A stretch of 64,000 bases of DNA, from contig JACVTC010000109.1 of the NCBI GenBank assembly GCA_016946835.1, positions 483,501 through 547,500 on the forward strand. Direction: 5' to 3'. Both the position numbers and the translations under genes were made by a program. Under the pieces are notes generated by a model that was not told the origin of the DNA, searched no databases, and worked only from the letters and a program-made list of their open reading frames with translations. Shown piece after piece: positions 40,594 to 56,514 of the stretch. Each line of letters begins with the position of its first letter. The first letter of the stretch is position 1. This DNA is from Neocallimastix lanati (nom. inval.). Taxonomy: Eukaryota > Neocallimastigomycota > Neocallimastigomycetes > Neocallimastigales > Neocallimastigaceae.

Positions 40594-43500
40594 TTTAACA
40601 ATTAATAAAAATAATATTAATTTAAAAAAAAAAATTAAAAACAAATTTAGGACTTATATTTTATTAATTAATAATTAATTATAATATTTAAAATAAATAA
40701 ATAGATAAATAAATAGATAAATAAATAGATAAATAAATAGACAAACAAATTGATAAATAAATAGATAAATAAATTGTTTCATAAGTTTTGAATTATATAG
40801 TTGGGATATATAGCTGTGGAATAATATGAATTTAAAACTAATAATGAATTAGTAATATATAAATAAGAATTTCTAAATGAAATATAAAACATATATATAA
40901 AAAGTATATGATAAATATATCTATAATATATAATTATAAATAAATAAATAATATGAAAAAATATAAAAAAAATTATAAATATAAATATTGTTTAGAATAA
41001 ATTCCAACAAGATAATACCATAATAAAATATTGACTATAATATGCATTATATGTATATGTATATTTTTTTATTTTTATTTTTTTTCAAAAAAGTGTTATG
41101 GTCTTTATTGTAATGTAGTTAATTTTTTTTAATATACTCTTTGATATAAGTATCAAAAGATGTATATATATCTTTACTATAACTGTTATACAATAAAAAA
41201 AAAAAAATAAAATTAACAATTAAAAAATTATTATTTCAATTTGTCATATAAAATTAAATATTATTAGATTTGATTGCTTAAAAAAGGGTTAAATGTATAT
41301 TTCTAAAAACAATTGATTTATTGGCTGTACTAGTTTATTATTACACAAAATAATTATAAACATCTTTAAATATTTTGTTCCACTTTATTTTTAAATTTTT
41401 ATAAATTAATTTATTATTTATTTATTTAAGGACTTTTCTTAAACTTTATGTTTTCAACATTTTTTTTTAAGAAAAGTCCTTAAATAAATAAATAATAAAT
41501 TAATTTATAAAAATTTAAAAATAAAAATAAAGTTCACTTTTCCTGATTATATATATATACTGATGGAATTATTATAGGTTTAAATATAAAAATTTTTTAT
41601 TATATATTTTATATATTTTTTTATATGCATATAATTATTAATATTATTGCTATTATTATATAAACTACATATTTTAAAAAAGCAAAATTTTAACTAATTT
41701 AATATGTTACTTTTAAATGATTATAATATTAAAAATTTTGTCTAGTATTATTATAAAAATGAAAATTAAAACATCATGTTAATGAACTATAATGTTATTA
41801 GTTAACTGAAATATAATTATATGATATTAATATAATTATTATATATATATATATATATAATTTGTAAAGTTTTAAAATTTTAATAACTGTTTTAACTTAT
41901 TAATATATCATTTTATTATATATCATGTATAAAAAAAGCTAAAACATTTATTAAATATTTAGTAATTTAAAACTATAAAAAAATTTATATTAAATTATTA
42001 TTATTATAATAATATATAATTCAAAATAATATAAAATTAGTTATATAAAAATAAAAAAAAAAAATTAATTTATAAAAAACTTAAATGATTAGCTAATATA
42101 GAATAATTAAAAAAAATAAATAAAAATAAGTGTATATATTTCTTAATAAACTAAAATATAATTATTACTTTAAAAAAATTCAATGTAAATATAATTAATA
42201 AAGTTTAACATGAATTTAATTATAAACAATTAAAACTTTTAAAATTATAATAATAATAATAATAATAATTAAATTAAAAATTGAAAATAAATTAAAAATC
42301 GTTAGTTGCAATTATAATTTATATCATGAATAAATTAGAAATGCTTAAATCAATATTAAAATAATTAACTTCATCCAGTAAATATAAGATTAAGGTTACA
42401 TTAAATTGATTTAGTAACATTTGTACAAAAAAATTTTTTTTTTAATTTTAATTAAATATATTTTTTATTATGTCAAGTATTATTATATATTCATTAATAT
42501 TTAATTAAAATATTTATTTAAATATTTCATATTCATTAATATTTAATTAAGTTATTTATCTATATTCTATATATTTATTTATTTAATATATATTTGATAT
42601 TAAACACATTCAAATTAATAACTTTAATTTTATTTTATATTATTTAATCATTATTATCATATTATTTTATTATTATTTTCATATTATTTAATTATTTTTT
42701 ATATATTAATATTAATTTTTATTACTATTATTTAAATTCATTTCTTCGTAATTTTATTTATATTTATATTTATATTTATATTTATATTTATTTTATTTTT
42801 AAATTTCCTCCAATGGTCAAATAGAAATATAATTAAAACTATATATATTAATTTATACAAAATATGTTAAATATACAAAATTTAAATAGTAATAATAAAA
42901 AGCAAAATTTTTATTAATAATATTCAATTAATACTATATAATACAATTATTTCTTAATAAAAAATAAAAAAAAAAAAAAAATAAAAAAAAGTAAATAAAT
43001 AATTTAGAAAAAAAAAAAATAAAAAAAAGTAAATAAATAATTTAGAATTTTAACAATTTCTTTTTTAAATATTCAAGAGAGATTTTATAATAAGAAATTA
43101 ATAATTTCTTTTTTTAAAAATTCTAAAAAAAAAAAAAAGAAATAAAATATAGAGATTTTATAGGAAGTTAATAATAATAAAATATATTTAATATCATTTA
43201 CACAAAAATATTAAATAGTTTTATCTGAATACAATAATTATTTTCATAAAAAAAGAAATATATACAAAAGTATATTAACAAAAAAGAAATATATATATAC
43301 ATATTAAATGAATTAATATTAAACTAAAAAGAAATTTAAATATTTCTCCATTTTTTAAAAAACGTATAAAGGTATTATTAATAAGAATTATTTATATTAT
43401 TGTAGTAAAACAGTATTTTGTAACAATTCATATTAGATAAAAGAAATTATTTTTTGAATTTAAAAATATTCATCTAATTAAAGAATTAATTTTGGATAAA

Positions 43501-43784
43501 TACAAAATTTATATTACCAAAGAATTGTTTTGAATATATATATATATATTTTTAAAAATATATAATAGTAATTTCTTCATTGTATTTCGTTTATTTATTT
43601 ATTTATTATTATTATTTTTTTTTTGTACTCTAAATAAAATATTTATTAATAGGAGAAACTTTTACATATTAAAATAGAAAATTAAAATAAAATTAAATAA
43701 AATTAAAATAAATAAATACAGAATAGAAAAACAAACAAACAAAAAAAAAAAAAAACAATATTATATATAATATTTTAAATTGAA
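40477..43784. other. AT-rich intergenic region upstream of CotH D
   Basis: Contains a T tract of about 39 (40551-40590), an aaataaatagat array at about 40690-40770, the large hairpin at 41382-41533, TA runs, and a duplicated gtaaataaataatttagaa block near 42990-43050. No gene recognised. Confidence 0.4.
41382..41533. repeat. Long inverted repeat (foldback), about 60-bp arms
   Basis: The left arm starts actttatttttaaatttt and ends aaggacttttcttaa (about 41442). The right arm runs from ttaagaaaagtccttaaa (about 41468) to 41533. Apart from six extra bases in the right arm the arms pair almost perfectly. The loop is about 25 bases. A cruciform or RNA hairpin is expected. No terminal features of a known transposon are visible. 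Confidence 0.88.
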
Positions 43785-46672
43785 ATGAATAAATTAATAT
43801 TTTCATTAATAGGTAAGCATAATATATATTATTACAATTTTATATATATACAAAAATACAAAATTTTTCTTAAAAGGTTTTAATTATATATATATATAAA
43901 ATATAAAAATATTTTTTTGAAACTTTTAATTATTAATTAACATTTTTATTTTATTTTATTTTTTTTTCTTTTCTTTTTCATTTTTATTTTTTGTTAAAAA
44001 AACTAAATTAAAATATAAAACTTTAATATATAAAATATATAAAAATTAGTGTTGGCTTATATTGTTAATACTAGTTATGCAGTGTATTTTAAAGTATTAT
44101 GTGCTGCACAAGATTATGGAGGTACAGGGGTATCTGTTAATATAGATGGTACTTCACACCCCATGGTATCTGCTAATTCAGATATTTTATATGAATTTAC
44201 GTATGATGGTGTTCCAAATCAATATTATTATGAAATTACTGGTACAACAATAAATGAACTTACCTTATTTAATAATACACCAAGAACTTGGGATAGTCAA
44301 AGTACCACTACGCTTTATGAAATTTTTGGACGTCCAATCACTATTGGTGATGATATAATTGCTACTATACCAAGAATTAGAGAACCTCTTCCAGGTTATG
44401 ATAAATATTCTTTACTTTTCCAGGAAGGAGAAATGCCTGTTATTAGTGTTCATATATCGAATGCAGATTATTTGCAATTAACTACTATGGTTAAAAAGCA
44501 AAAAATTGAATATAAAATGGAATTTGATTTATTCACGTAAATTGATATACTTTTTTTTTTTATTTGTGTATTTATTTAATTAGTTTTATTCAAATTTTAA
44601 ATGTTATTTTTTTTTTTTTTTTTTTTATTCCTTTTATTTATTTCTTTTGTTTTATTATTAATTTTATTATTATTATTATTGTTATTTTAAATATTTTAAT
44701 AATAAATACATATAGACCATATGAAAAATACCATTTCACCAATGCTACATTAAGTTTTTCAGGTCAAGGTTCAGTTAATCAAGAAAAGAAGCCATATAAG
44801 TTTGATCTTTCTGGAAATGAAGAAGATAAAGCAAATTCTGAAATTTTTAATCGTAAAGAATTTAAGCTTCGTAGTTTAAGATTTGATGAATCCTATATGA
44901 AAAATAAACTTATTATGGATATGGCAGAATCTTTAGCTTTACCGCTTACACAAACTGCAGCCTGTAGATTGTATGTAAATAATAAATCTTTTGGTTTATA
45001 TGAATTATCTGACATGTATAAGAAGAAATTTGTTCGAAGATTCTTTAATCCACCAAAAATTTCTGAAGAATATGTTTATGGATCATTATATAAGGTATAA
45101 TTTTAAATTTTTCATATATAATATAAAAAATTAATAATATAAAGTATTAACAGCTCTTTATATTAATACTTTACTTATATATTCTTTATTTTTATTTACT
45201 TTAATAGGGTGTTTCCCAACAAAATAATGCTGGCAATCCAATTCCTGCCTATTTATATCCTGATTTTGAAGATGTGACAATTTCAGATCTTTATGAAAGT
45301 GTTGTAGCTGCGGATCCTACAAATGCACATGCTGATATTCAAAAGTTTATTACGTAAGAGTCTTATTTAATCACTTTAATATAAATAGTAATATATATAT
45401 ATATTTTTTTATTAATTCTTTTTATTATTTTTAATAAATTATTATTAATATAACATATTATTATACATTATATAGATGGCTTAATGCATTACCAGAAACT
45501 GCTTCAAAAGAAGAAATAGAACAAAAATTTGATGTTGATATGTTTTTAAAATAGTATGTATATTATTTATAAATAAATTGCATTAATTTAGTAATTTTTA
45601 TTTATATAATCTATTAAAATTTTATTATATTAACATTACTATGCTTTTTTTATAATTTTTTTTTTTTTTTTTTTTTATATTAAAAGTATTATATTAGAAT
45701 ATTTATCTTGCCATTGGGATGGGTAAATATAATATATTTTTATTTATTTTTATTTTTTTATTATTTTTTTATTATTTTTTATTTTTTTATTTTTAAATAA
45801 TATATTAAATCAAAGTTAAAAATGTATCGTATTTTAAATATTGATTAATTAAAAAAATTTTTTTTTTATTTTATGAAAATTATAGTTATCTCGGTAATGG
45901 AAATAATTACTTTGTTTATGTTGAACCAAATGATGGAAAATACCACTTCTTCTCATATGATTTTGATATAACTCTCGGTAAATGGTGTAAAGCAATCACT
46001 GTATGTATTTTTTTATTTTATTTTATTTTATTTTTATTTAAACATATTAAACATATTCTATTTTATTAAATTATATTATTATTATTATTTTATTAATACA
46101 ATATAATATAATATATAATGATTAAACTTTTAAAAAAATTTTTTTTATTTATTAAATTAATATTTATTTATATATTTCTTTTTCTTTATTTATAGGGTGA
46201 TATTGATACTTATGTAACAGAGGTTGTATCCGTAGAGGATCGTTTTTACGGTTCACAAAAACAAAGAAAACCAGTACTCTATACTAAAATTATAAAGAAT
46301 CCAAATATTACTCCACTTTTTAATGATTTGGTTAAAGAAATTGTTGGTAATTTATTTAATATTGATGCTTTAGGTCCAAGACTTGACTATTTTTATGAAT
46401 TTTACAAATATGATATGTATTGGGATAATGATTGTTTAAGAAATCTTCCAACTCATGAATTTGTTAAATCTCAAGAAATACCTGAAAAAACAAAAATTGA
46501 TGCTCAATATTCTGATACATCAAATGATGTAGAAGATTTAAGAAGTTTTATTAAAAGTAGATCAAGTAATGCAGCCCAACTTTATGGTGTTACTAGTTTT
46601 TCAGCTAAAGGAAAATTTGGAGAAGTTGGTGGTAAATTAATGACTATTGGAAAAGATACAGAAAGTACATAA
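43785..46672 (+). CDS. CotH kinase family protein D (secreted, no anchor)
   Basis: Eight exons: 43785-43812, 44050-44536, 44716-45094, 45208-45353, 45476-45553, 45687-45722, 45886-46000, 46196-46672. They sum to 1746 nt (581 residues). The signal peptide MNKLIFSLI/VLAYIVNTSYA is split by intron 1. Motifs are QDYGGTGVSVNIDG, TPRTWDSQSTTTLYEIFGR, GQGSVNQEKKPYKFDLSG, CRLYVNNKSFGLYEL, CHWDG (36-nt exon 6) and SYDFDITLGKWC. Exons 3, 5, 6, 7 and 8 have the same lengths as in B. Exon 4 has 15 extra bases encoding SQQNNAGNPIP-like sequence, which is also seen in E. The C-terminus GGKLMTIGKDTEST is polar. An open frame runs back from exon 3 into intron 2, but it is Phe/Ile-rich intron sequence. Confidence 0.94.
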
Positions 46673-46959
46673 AAACAAAAAATGAAAATAAAAAAAATCA
46701 AAAAAAAAAAAAATAATATAAAGTTTAATAAAAATATAATAAAATAGAATAAAAATTAAAAGGTAATAGAAAATAAAACAAAACAAAACAAAAAACAAAA
46801 ACTTTAACCTGCTTTAAAATAAATATATATATAATTTGTTAATATATATATAATATATAAATATTATATAATATTAAATTATAATATTTATTGCTTAGAA
46901 AAAAAAATATAAATAAAAATATATTTTCTTGTTTTTTTTTTTTTCTTGCTTTTTTTCTT

Positions 46960-47010
<51 letters not shown>

Positions 47011-47518
47011 AAAGAAAAAAAGAAAAAAAGAAAAAAAAAAAAATTTATATATAGAAAAAATTAAATTTATAAACATTATAAAATATATATATTTTATTGC
47101 TTAAATAATAAAATAATATGATTATGATAAATAAAAATTTAACCATTGAACTATTTATTAATATTATTAATGTAATGTAATATATATAATATATTTAGGA
47201 GTAAACAAAGTAAAAAAAAAAAAAAAATAGAACTTCTAAATTCATTTCAATCCAAAAAAAAAAAAAAATTAAATATTTATATTAAAAAAATAATATAACA
47301 AAAGTAAAAACTCATCAAATATAAATAAATAGTAAAAATAAAAATTTTAATTAAAATAAAATACTATTAATAAATAATTAAAAAAAAAAATAAAAAATAA
47401 CAGAATAAATAAAAATAAAATAAAATAAAATAAAATAAAATAAAAATAAAATAAAATAAAATAAAAATAAAAGCATATTAATGATTACTTAGAAATATAA
47501 TAAATATATAAAATATAA

Positions 47519-47565
<47 letters not shown>

Positions 47566-49247
47566 GAAGAAAAATTTTAAAAACAAATATTGATTTATAT
47601 TATAAGGTAAATGTACAGACAAAACCAAACTAAACTCACCATCTAAAATAAAGCTGATTGTAAAAAAAAAAGATTAAATATAAATTTATTAGAAAATACA
47701 TTATTTCTATTATTATTATTTTGTGTAATATACAAATATATTAATTTGATATTTATTATAAATAAAGTTTAAGGGTACTTTTTTTAATATAGATAAAAAA
47801 GGAAAAAAAAAACAAAATTAATAAGAAATATAATTATAAAGATAAGAAGTTTATTCTTTATTTTTTATTTTTTTTTTATTTTAATTCTTTAAATAAAAAA
47901 AAAAAAAGTTACTTAGTTATATATATTATTCATAAAAATTAAAAATCATTGAATTTATCAATACAAATATCTTTTTTTTTAATTATTATAAAATGAAAAA
48001 GATAAAAAAAGAGAAAATTATCTATAATATATAGACATAAAAATAATATATTAATTAAAATTTTTTATTTTATATATTATTTTTTTATATCATCATAGAA
48101 AGTTTTTTTATAAAAAATATATATATATATAAATATATAATAAATAATAAATTATTATTTTATTTAATTATAAGTGATCAACTTAAATAGACATAAACAA
48201 ATATCCATTTATTTTTTATTTTTTTTTATTTTCTTTATTTTTTATTTTTTTTTTTTTATCTTTATTTAAAGAATGATAAATTCTAAGGCAAAATAAAAAA
48301 AATAAGAGTGTTATTATTTTTTTTTTTTTGCTTTGATTTTATATATGTATTTATTTATAATTTATGTTTATAAAGTTCAAATTAATGTTGTACAATTCTT
48401 TTTTAAAACGATAATCATTAAAATTGTACAATTCTTTTTTAAAACAATAAACATTAAAATAAATAAATATATATATATGTATATTTTCATATGAATTTTT
48501 TTTTTATATTAAAATAAAAATAGTACTAAATTATATTATATTAATAAAATAATATATTTAATATTTAATATGCATTATTTATAATCTATAATATATAATA
48601 TATAATAAATAATATATAGTATATATATATAATATATAAATATTATATAATTGTGTCAGTCATTTTTTATAAAATTTTTTTTTATTCATTCAATTTTGTA
48701 TAAATAATTTTTAATAGCTATATTTAAATATATAATACTTTCATATATATTTAAGGTACAATTATAATTAATAAACTCTATTTAATAGAGAAATAAATTC
48801 TATTTATATTAATTTAAAATGTCAAACTATTTCTATGTCATTTTGTCTGTGTGATGAGGTATTTTGGATGAAAAGAAAATTCTAATAAAATTTTTATAAA
48901 TTAAGAAGATTATAAAATATATTTATATAAATATAAGTTTTTTTTTTTAATTTAATTTTTTTTTCTTTAAAAAAAAAAAAAATTTAGAAGACTAAAATAA
49001 TTATTATAAAAAGATAAAAAGCTTTTTTTTTTTAATATAATAATAAATATAATTAATTATAATTAATTATAAAAAAAAAAGATATTCTAATTATATATAT
49101 AAATACTTTTTATTACAATAAATAAGAAAAAAAGTATTATTGAATAATAAATACTTTTTATTAGTATAATAATATTTAAAGTGTAAACAAAAAGATATTT
49201 CTTTATAAAATCTCTTTTATTAAGGACAAAAAAGAATTTTTAATAAA

Positions 49248-49287
<40 letters not shown>

Positions 49288-49711
49288 TTTTGTTTTTTTG
49301 TTTTTTTTTTTTTTTTGTTTTTGTTTGTAATATATATATATATATACTCAGCAAATAATTAAATTAAATATATTAAATAAATAAATATTTATGAATATTT
49401 ATGAATGTTTTTTAAAATAAATATTATAAAATATAATATATAGGAATTCAAGTTTTTTTTTTTTTTTTTTAAAATAATTATTATAAAAAGATAAAAAGCT
49501 TTTTTTTTAATATAATAATAAATATAATTAATTATAAAAAAAAAGATATTCTAATTATATATATAAATACTTTTTATTACAATAAATAAGAAAAAAAGTA
49601 TTATTGAATAATAAATACTTTTTATTAGTATAATAATATTTAAAGTGTAAACAAAAAGATATTTCTTTATAAAATCTCTTTTATTAAGGACAAAAAAGAA
49701 TTTTTAATAAA

Positions 49712-49751
<40 letters not shown>

Positions 49752-49878
49752 TTTGTAATATATATATATATATACTCAGCAAATAATTAAATTAAATATA
49801 TTAAATATATAAATATTTATGAATATTTATGAATGTTTTTTAAAATAAATATTATAAAATATAATATATAGGAATTCA

Positions 49879-49920
<42 letters not shown>

Positions 49921-50310
49921 TATTATTATTATTTTTAACAGGTATTTTTAATATTAATATATTATATATATATTATATCTTAGGTAATAGACTTTAAATG
50001 AAACAAATATTAAAATAATTAATAAAATTAATCAAATATATATATATATAAAACATAAACATACAAATAAATATACGTAAAAGCAATAGCATATAAAAAA
50101 TTCTACAATCTTTAATACTTAATAATGTAGAATTTTTTTTTTCATAAAAAACAAAAGTCATAATAAAAATAATAAAATAAAAGAAATATTCACTTTTTTT
50201 TTTTTTTTTTTTTTTAATTTTAATAATTATTTAGTCAAAATAAAAATAAAAATAAAAATTAAAATAAAAATAAAAATTAAAATAAAAAATTAAAAAAAAT
50301 ATTAAACGTA
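46673..50310. other. AT-rich intergenic region upstream of CotH E
   Basis: No gene recognised. It holds T tracts (46957-47003, 47520-47560), AAAAT runs at 47410-47470, a 41-bp direct duplication (ttgtacaattcttttttaaa) at about 48387-48460, and the tandem duplication at 48994-49918. The block 47600-47660 (acagacaaaaccaaactaaa) has a partial match near 55085 upstream of CotH F. It may be leftover sequence from the gene-plus-flank duplications. Confidence 0.4.
48994..49918. repeat. Tandem duplication, about 470 bp and 450 bp
   Basis: Copy 1 (48994-49470) and copy 2 (49471 to about 49918) both run from aaaataattattataaaaag, through gtgtaaacaaaaagatattt and attaaggacaaaaaagaatt, to ataggaattcaagt plus a T tract. 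Differences are mostly homopolymer lengths and one ttaattataa repeat, so the duplication is recent. It lies about 390 bp upstream of the CotH E start. Confidence 0.93.
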
Positions 50311-53300
50311 ATGAATTCTCTTTCTTTGCTTATTACAGGTAAATAAATTAGAACTATGCAACTCATGTTATATATCGAAACTATGCAACTCTATCAATAT
50401 ATATAAAATCAGCTCAAATCATACACATATCAATAAACTCGTTTTATCGATTTGATATTACAATATTTAATAATTATCAAAATAATAAAAAATAATAATT
50501 ATTTAAATATAAAAAAATCTATTTATAGTAGTATTGATTAAATATTTTTTTTTTTTTAATATAATATTTTTTTATTTTTTGTATATACGTATTTTTAATT
50601 TCTAATAAAAATATATAATAATGACAATAACAAATAATTTAATTTAAGTAGTGTTAATTTATATTGTTAATACTTGTCATGCGGTAAATTTTAAAGTCAT
50701 TTGTTCACCTCAAGATTATGGAGGTACAAGTGTATCTGTTAATATTGATGGCAAATCCTATCCAATGCAATCAGCTAATAATGATATTTTATTTGAATTA
50801 AAATTTGATGGTACTCCAAAACAATACTATTATGAGATTACTGGTACAATTCAAAATGAATTACCTTTAATTGATAATACTCCAAGAACATGGGATCAAG
50901 GAAGTACCACAACATTTTATGAAGTATATGGGCATAAATATTCACTTGGTGATGATATAATTAAAGCTATACCAAGAATTGCTCAACCACTTGAAGGTTA
51001 TGATAAATATTCCCCACTTTTCCAAGAAGGTGAACTTAGAGTGATCAATCTGCATTTAAAAGATACTGATTATACCCAGTTAATTACTATGACTCAGAAA
51101 CAGACATTGAATTATATTATTGAATTTGATTTATACACGTAAATAATTTTTCAATTAATTATTATATATATAAATATATATATATTTTTTTTATATTCAA
51201 AATTTTTATATTTATTATTATTATTTTTTTTTTATAGATTTTGCTTAATATTTTAATTAATTTTTTATATTGATTATTACATTATTAACAGTATATTTTT
51301 ATAAAAATTGTATATTTAAACTTAAAAATAAATATATTGTTATTGTGAATTTTTAAATCATTTTGATCTTGTTTTATTTATTATTATTATTATTATTGTT
51401 ATTATTATTATTTTATATTATTTATTTTTATTTATTTAATTATTAATATATCTTTGATTATAGACCTTATGAGAAATATCATTTTACGAATGCAACACTC
51501 GACTTATCAGGACAAGGTTCAAAAAATGATGAAAAAAAACCATTTAAAATTGATCTATCAAAAAATGAAGCAGATAAATCAAATTCTGAAATTTTTAATC
51601 GTTCAGAATTTAAACTTCGTAATTTACGTAATGATGAATCTTATATAAAAAACAAGTTAGTAGAAGATATTGCTGAATCTATGGGTTTACCTGTTACTCA
51701 ATCTACTCTTTGTAGATTATATATAAATAATAATTCTTATGGTTTATATGAATTATCTGATATGTATAAAAAGAAGTTCATTAGAAGATTTTTCAATGTT
51801 CAAAAAAATGGTGATGGTTATGTTTATGGCTCTTTTTATAAGGTATATATTAATATAATAATATTAAACCTTTAAATATAAAAATAATATTAATTTAAGG
51901 GAAAAAAAAATAAGCACCTTAATTTAATTATAATTTAAAAACAAATAATATTAAATAATATTTATTCTTATTTATTATGATAAATATATAACAGGGTGTA
52001 TCTCAAACAAATGAACAAGATAAAAATATTCCAGCATATTTATATCCTGATATGGAAGGTGCTAACATTGCAGAACTTTATGAAAGTATTGTACCGGCAG
52101 ATCCCGCAAATCCACATGCTGAACTTAATAATTTGATATCGTAAGTTAAATAAATAAATAATATTAATATTAATATTAATAACTGTAATAAAATCAATTT
52201 TAGTAAATTTATCTATTTTATTAATATAAATATTTATGTTAATAAAATTACAGATGGTTAAATGCTTTACCAGATAATGCTTCAAAAGAAGAAATTGAAA
52301 GTAAATTTGATGTTGAAATGTTTTTAAAATTGTAAGTATTGATATTATTATTTTTATATATATGAATAAATTAAAATAAAAATAAATAATTTATATATTA
52401 ATATTAATAATACTATTATTTATTTATATTTTATTAATAATAAATATTAAATGTAATGACTATTTTAAATATAAATATTTTAAATAAGTATGGTTCTCGA
52501 ATATCTAATTTGTCATTGGGATGGGTATTTATTTATTTATTTGCTTATTTTTATATTTTATTATTTATTATTTATTATTTATTATTTATTATTTATTATT
52601 TATTATTTATTATTTATTTTGTATTATTTATTTTTTTTTATTTTTTATTTTTTATCAAATTATAATTTATTATTAAATCAGACTACAAATATTTATTTTA
52701 CTAGATAATACTTAAAGATACTTTTTTTTTTTAAAAAAAAAAAAAAAAAAACACAAAAATATACTTAATTTAAAATATATATATACATATATATAAATAT
52801 AATTATAATTAGATATCTTGGTAATGGTAATAATTTCTTTATTTATGCTGAACCAAATAATGGAAAATATCACTTTATTTCATATGATTTTGATTCTACA
52901 CTTGGTAAATGGTGTAATTCAAAAGAGGTAATTTCTCATCAATATTTATTATTTATTATTTATTTATTATTTATTTATTATTTATTTTTATTTTTTTTTT
53001 ATTTTTTACATTTTTTAATTATAATATAATATAATTTAATATATTATATATTGTTGTTTTATTTTTTTATAATTTAATACTAAAAAAATTAAAAAAAAAA
53101 AATTACTATATAATAATATATCATATAATTTATTTTATTTTTATTTTTAATTTATATTTATAAATAATTAATATTAATATTTATATCATTAATATGTGTA
53201 TAACAATACAATTTATAGGGTAATATTGATCAATACGTAACTGATGTTGTGGATGTGGAAGATAGAGCTTATGGAAATCAACCAAAAAGAGAACCATTAT

Positions 53301-53728
53301 TATATAGAAAAATTTTAAAAAATCCAAATATTGAGCCAATGTTTAATGAAATAGTGAAAGAAACAATAAGTGGTGTTTTTAATATTGAGGCTTTAGGTCC
53401 AAGAATTGATTACTTTCATGAATTTTTAAAACAAGATATGTATTGGGATATTGATTGTTTAACTAATGGATCTATTAAAACAAAAGGATTTAATAAAGAT
53501 AAAGAACTTCCAGTTAAAGCCGATATTGATAAGCAATTTGTTGAGGAATCACCTGATACTGAAACTTTAAAAGCATATATTAAATATAAATCAACTAAAG
53601 TAGGTGAAATTTATGGTGTTACATCAAAAAACACAAATAATAAATTTGGAACTGTTGGTGGTAAATTAATGACAATTGGAAAAGCAAAAGAGGAAAATGA
53701 TAAAGATTCTGATAAAAAAAATAATTGA
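50311..53728 (+). CDS. CotH kinase family protein E (secreted, no anchor)
   Basis: Eight exons: 50311-50338, 50652-51138, 51464-51842, 51995-52140, 52254-52331, 52489-52524, 52813-52927, 53219-53728. They sum to 1779 nt (592 residues). The signal peptide is MNSLSLLIT/VLIYIVNTCHA. Motifs are QDYGGTSVSVNIDG, TPRTWDQGSTTTFYEVYG, GQGSKNDEKKPFKIDLS, CRLYINNNSYGLYELSD, CHWDG and SYDFDSTLGKWC. Exons 2-7 match D in length, so D and E appear closest. Exon 8 is 33 bases longer, ending in a charged tail (GKAKEENDKDSDKKNN) without a hydrophobic anchor. Introns 6 and 7 contain TTATTTA-type repeats. Confidence 0.94.
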
Positions 53729-55691
<1,963 letters not shown>

Positions 55692-55745
55692 ATGAATTTT
55701 TTATTTTCTTCACTATTAGGTAATATTTAATTATAATTTTTATAA

Positions 55746-55790
<45 letters not shown>

Positions 55791-56453
55791 AGTTTTTTAA
55801 AACTTTATATATATATAATCTATTATTAACTTTATTGGTTTATATCTATATATTTATTAAAAAAAAAAAATTACAATATTAATATTTAGTAATAACTTAT
55901 ATAATTAAAAGTTATGCTGCAACCTTCAGAGTTATCTGTGCTCCCTCTGATTATGGAGGTTCAAGTGTTTCCGTAAATATTGATGGAAATTCTTATCCTA
56001 TGGTTTCAGCTAATAATGATATTTTATTTGAATATACTTTCGATGGAACACCAAAAAATTATTATTACGAAATTACTGGAAGTTATGGAGCTACAGGAGC
56101 TACAGGAGCTACAGGAATCGCAGGTGTTACGGGTGCAGCTGCACTTGCTGCTGGAGCTGCTGTGAATGAACTTTCTTTAATTGAAAATCCAAGAACTTGG
56201 GATCAACAAAGTACTTCTACATTATATGAAATCTATGGTAGACCATATACTCTTGGTGATGAAATAATAAAACCTATTCCAAGATTATATGAACCACTTG
56301 AAGGTTATGGAAAATATTCTCAACTTTTCCAAGAAGGAGAAGTTCTTGTTATTCATTTCCATATTAATCCTACAGATTATGCTCAATTAATTACCATTAC
56401 CGATGATAGTTTTAAGATTAATTATAATATTAATTTTGATTTATTTACGTAAA

Positions 56454-56514
<61 letters not shown>

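Noticed and set aside
44564-44715. N-terminal membrane segment fused to CotH D exon 3
   Set aside because: This part is intron 2 (between donor 44537 and acceptor 44715); the hydrophobic reading comes from T-rich intron sequence.
52490-52708. Hydrophobic frame starting in CotH E exon 6
   Set aside because: It reads past the splice donor into a TTATTTA-repeat intron; the HWDG part belongs to exon 6.
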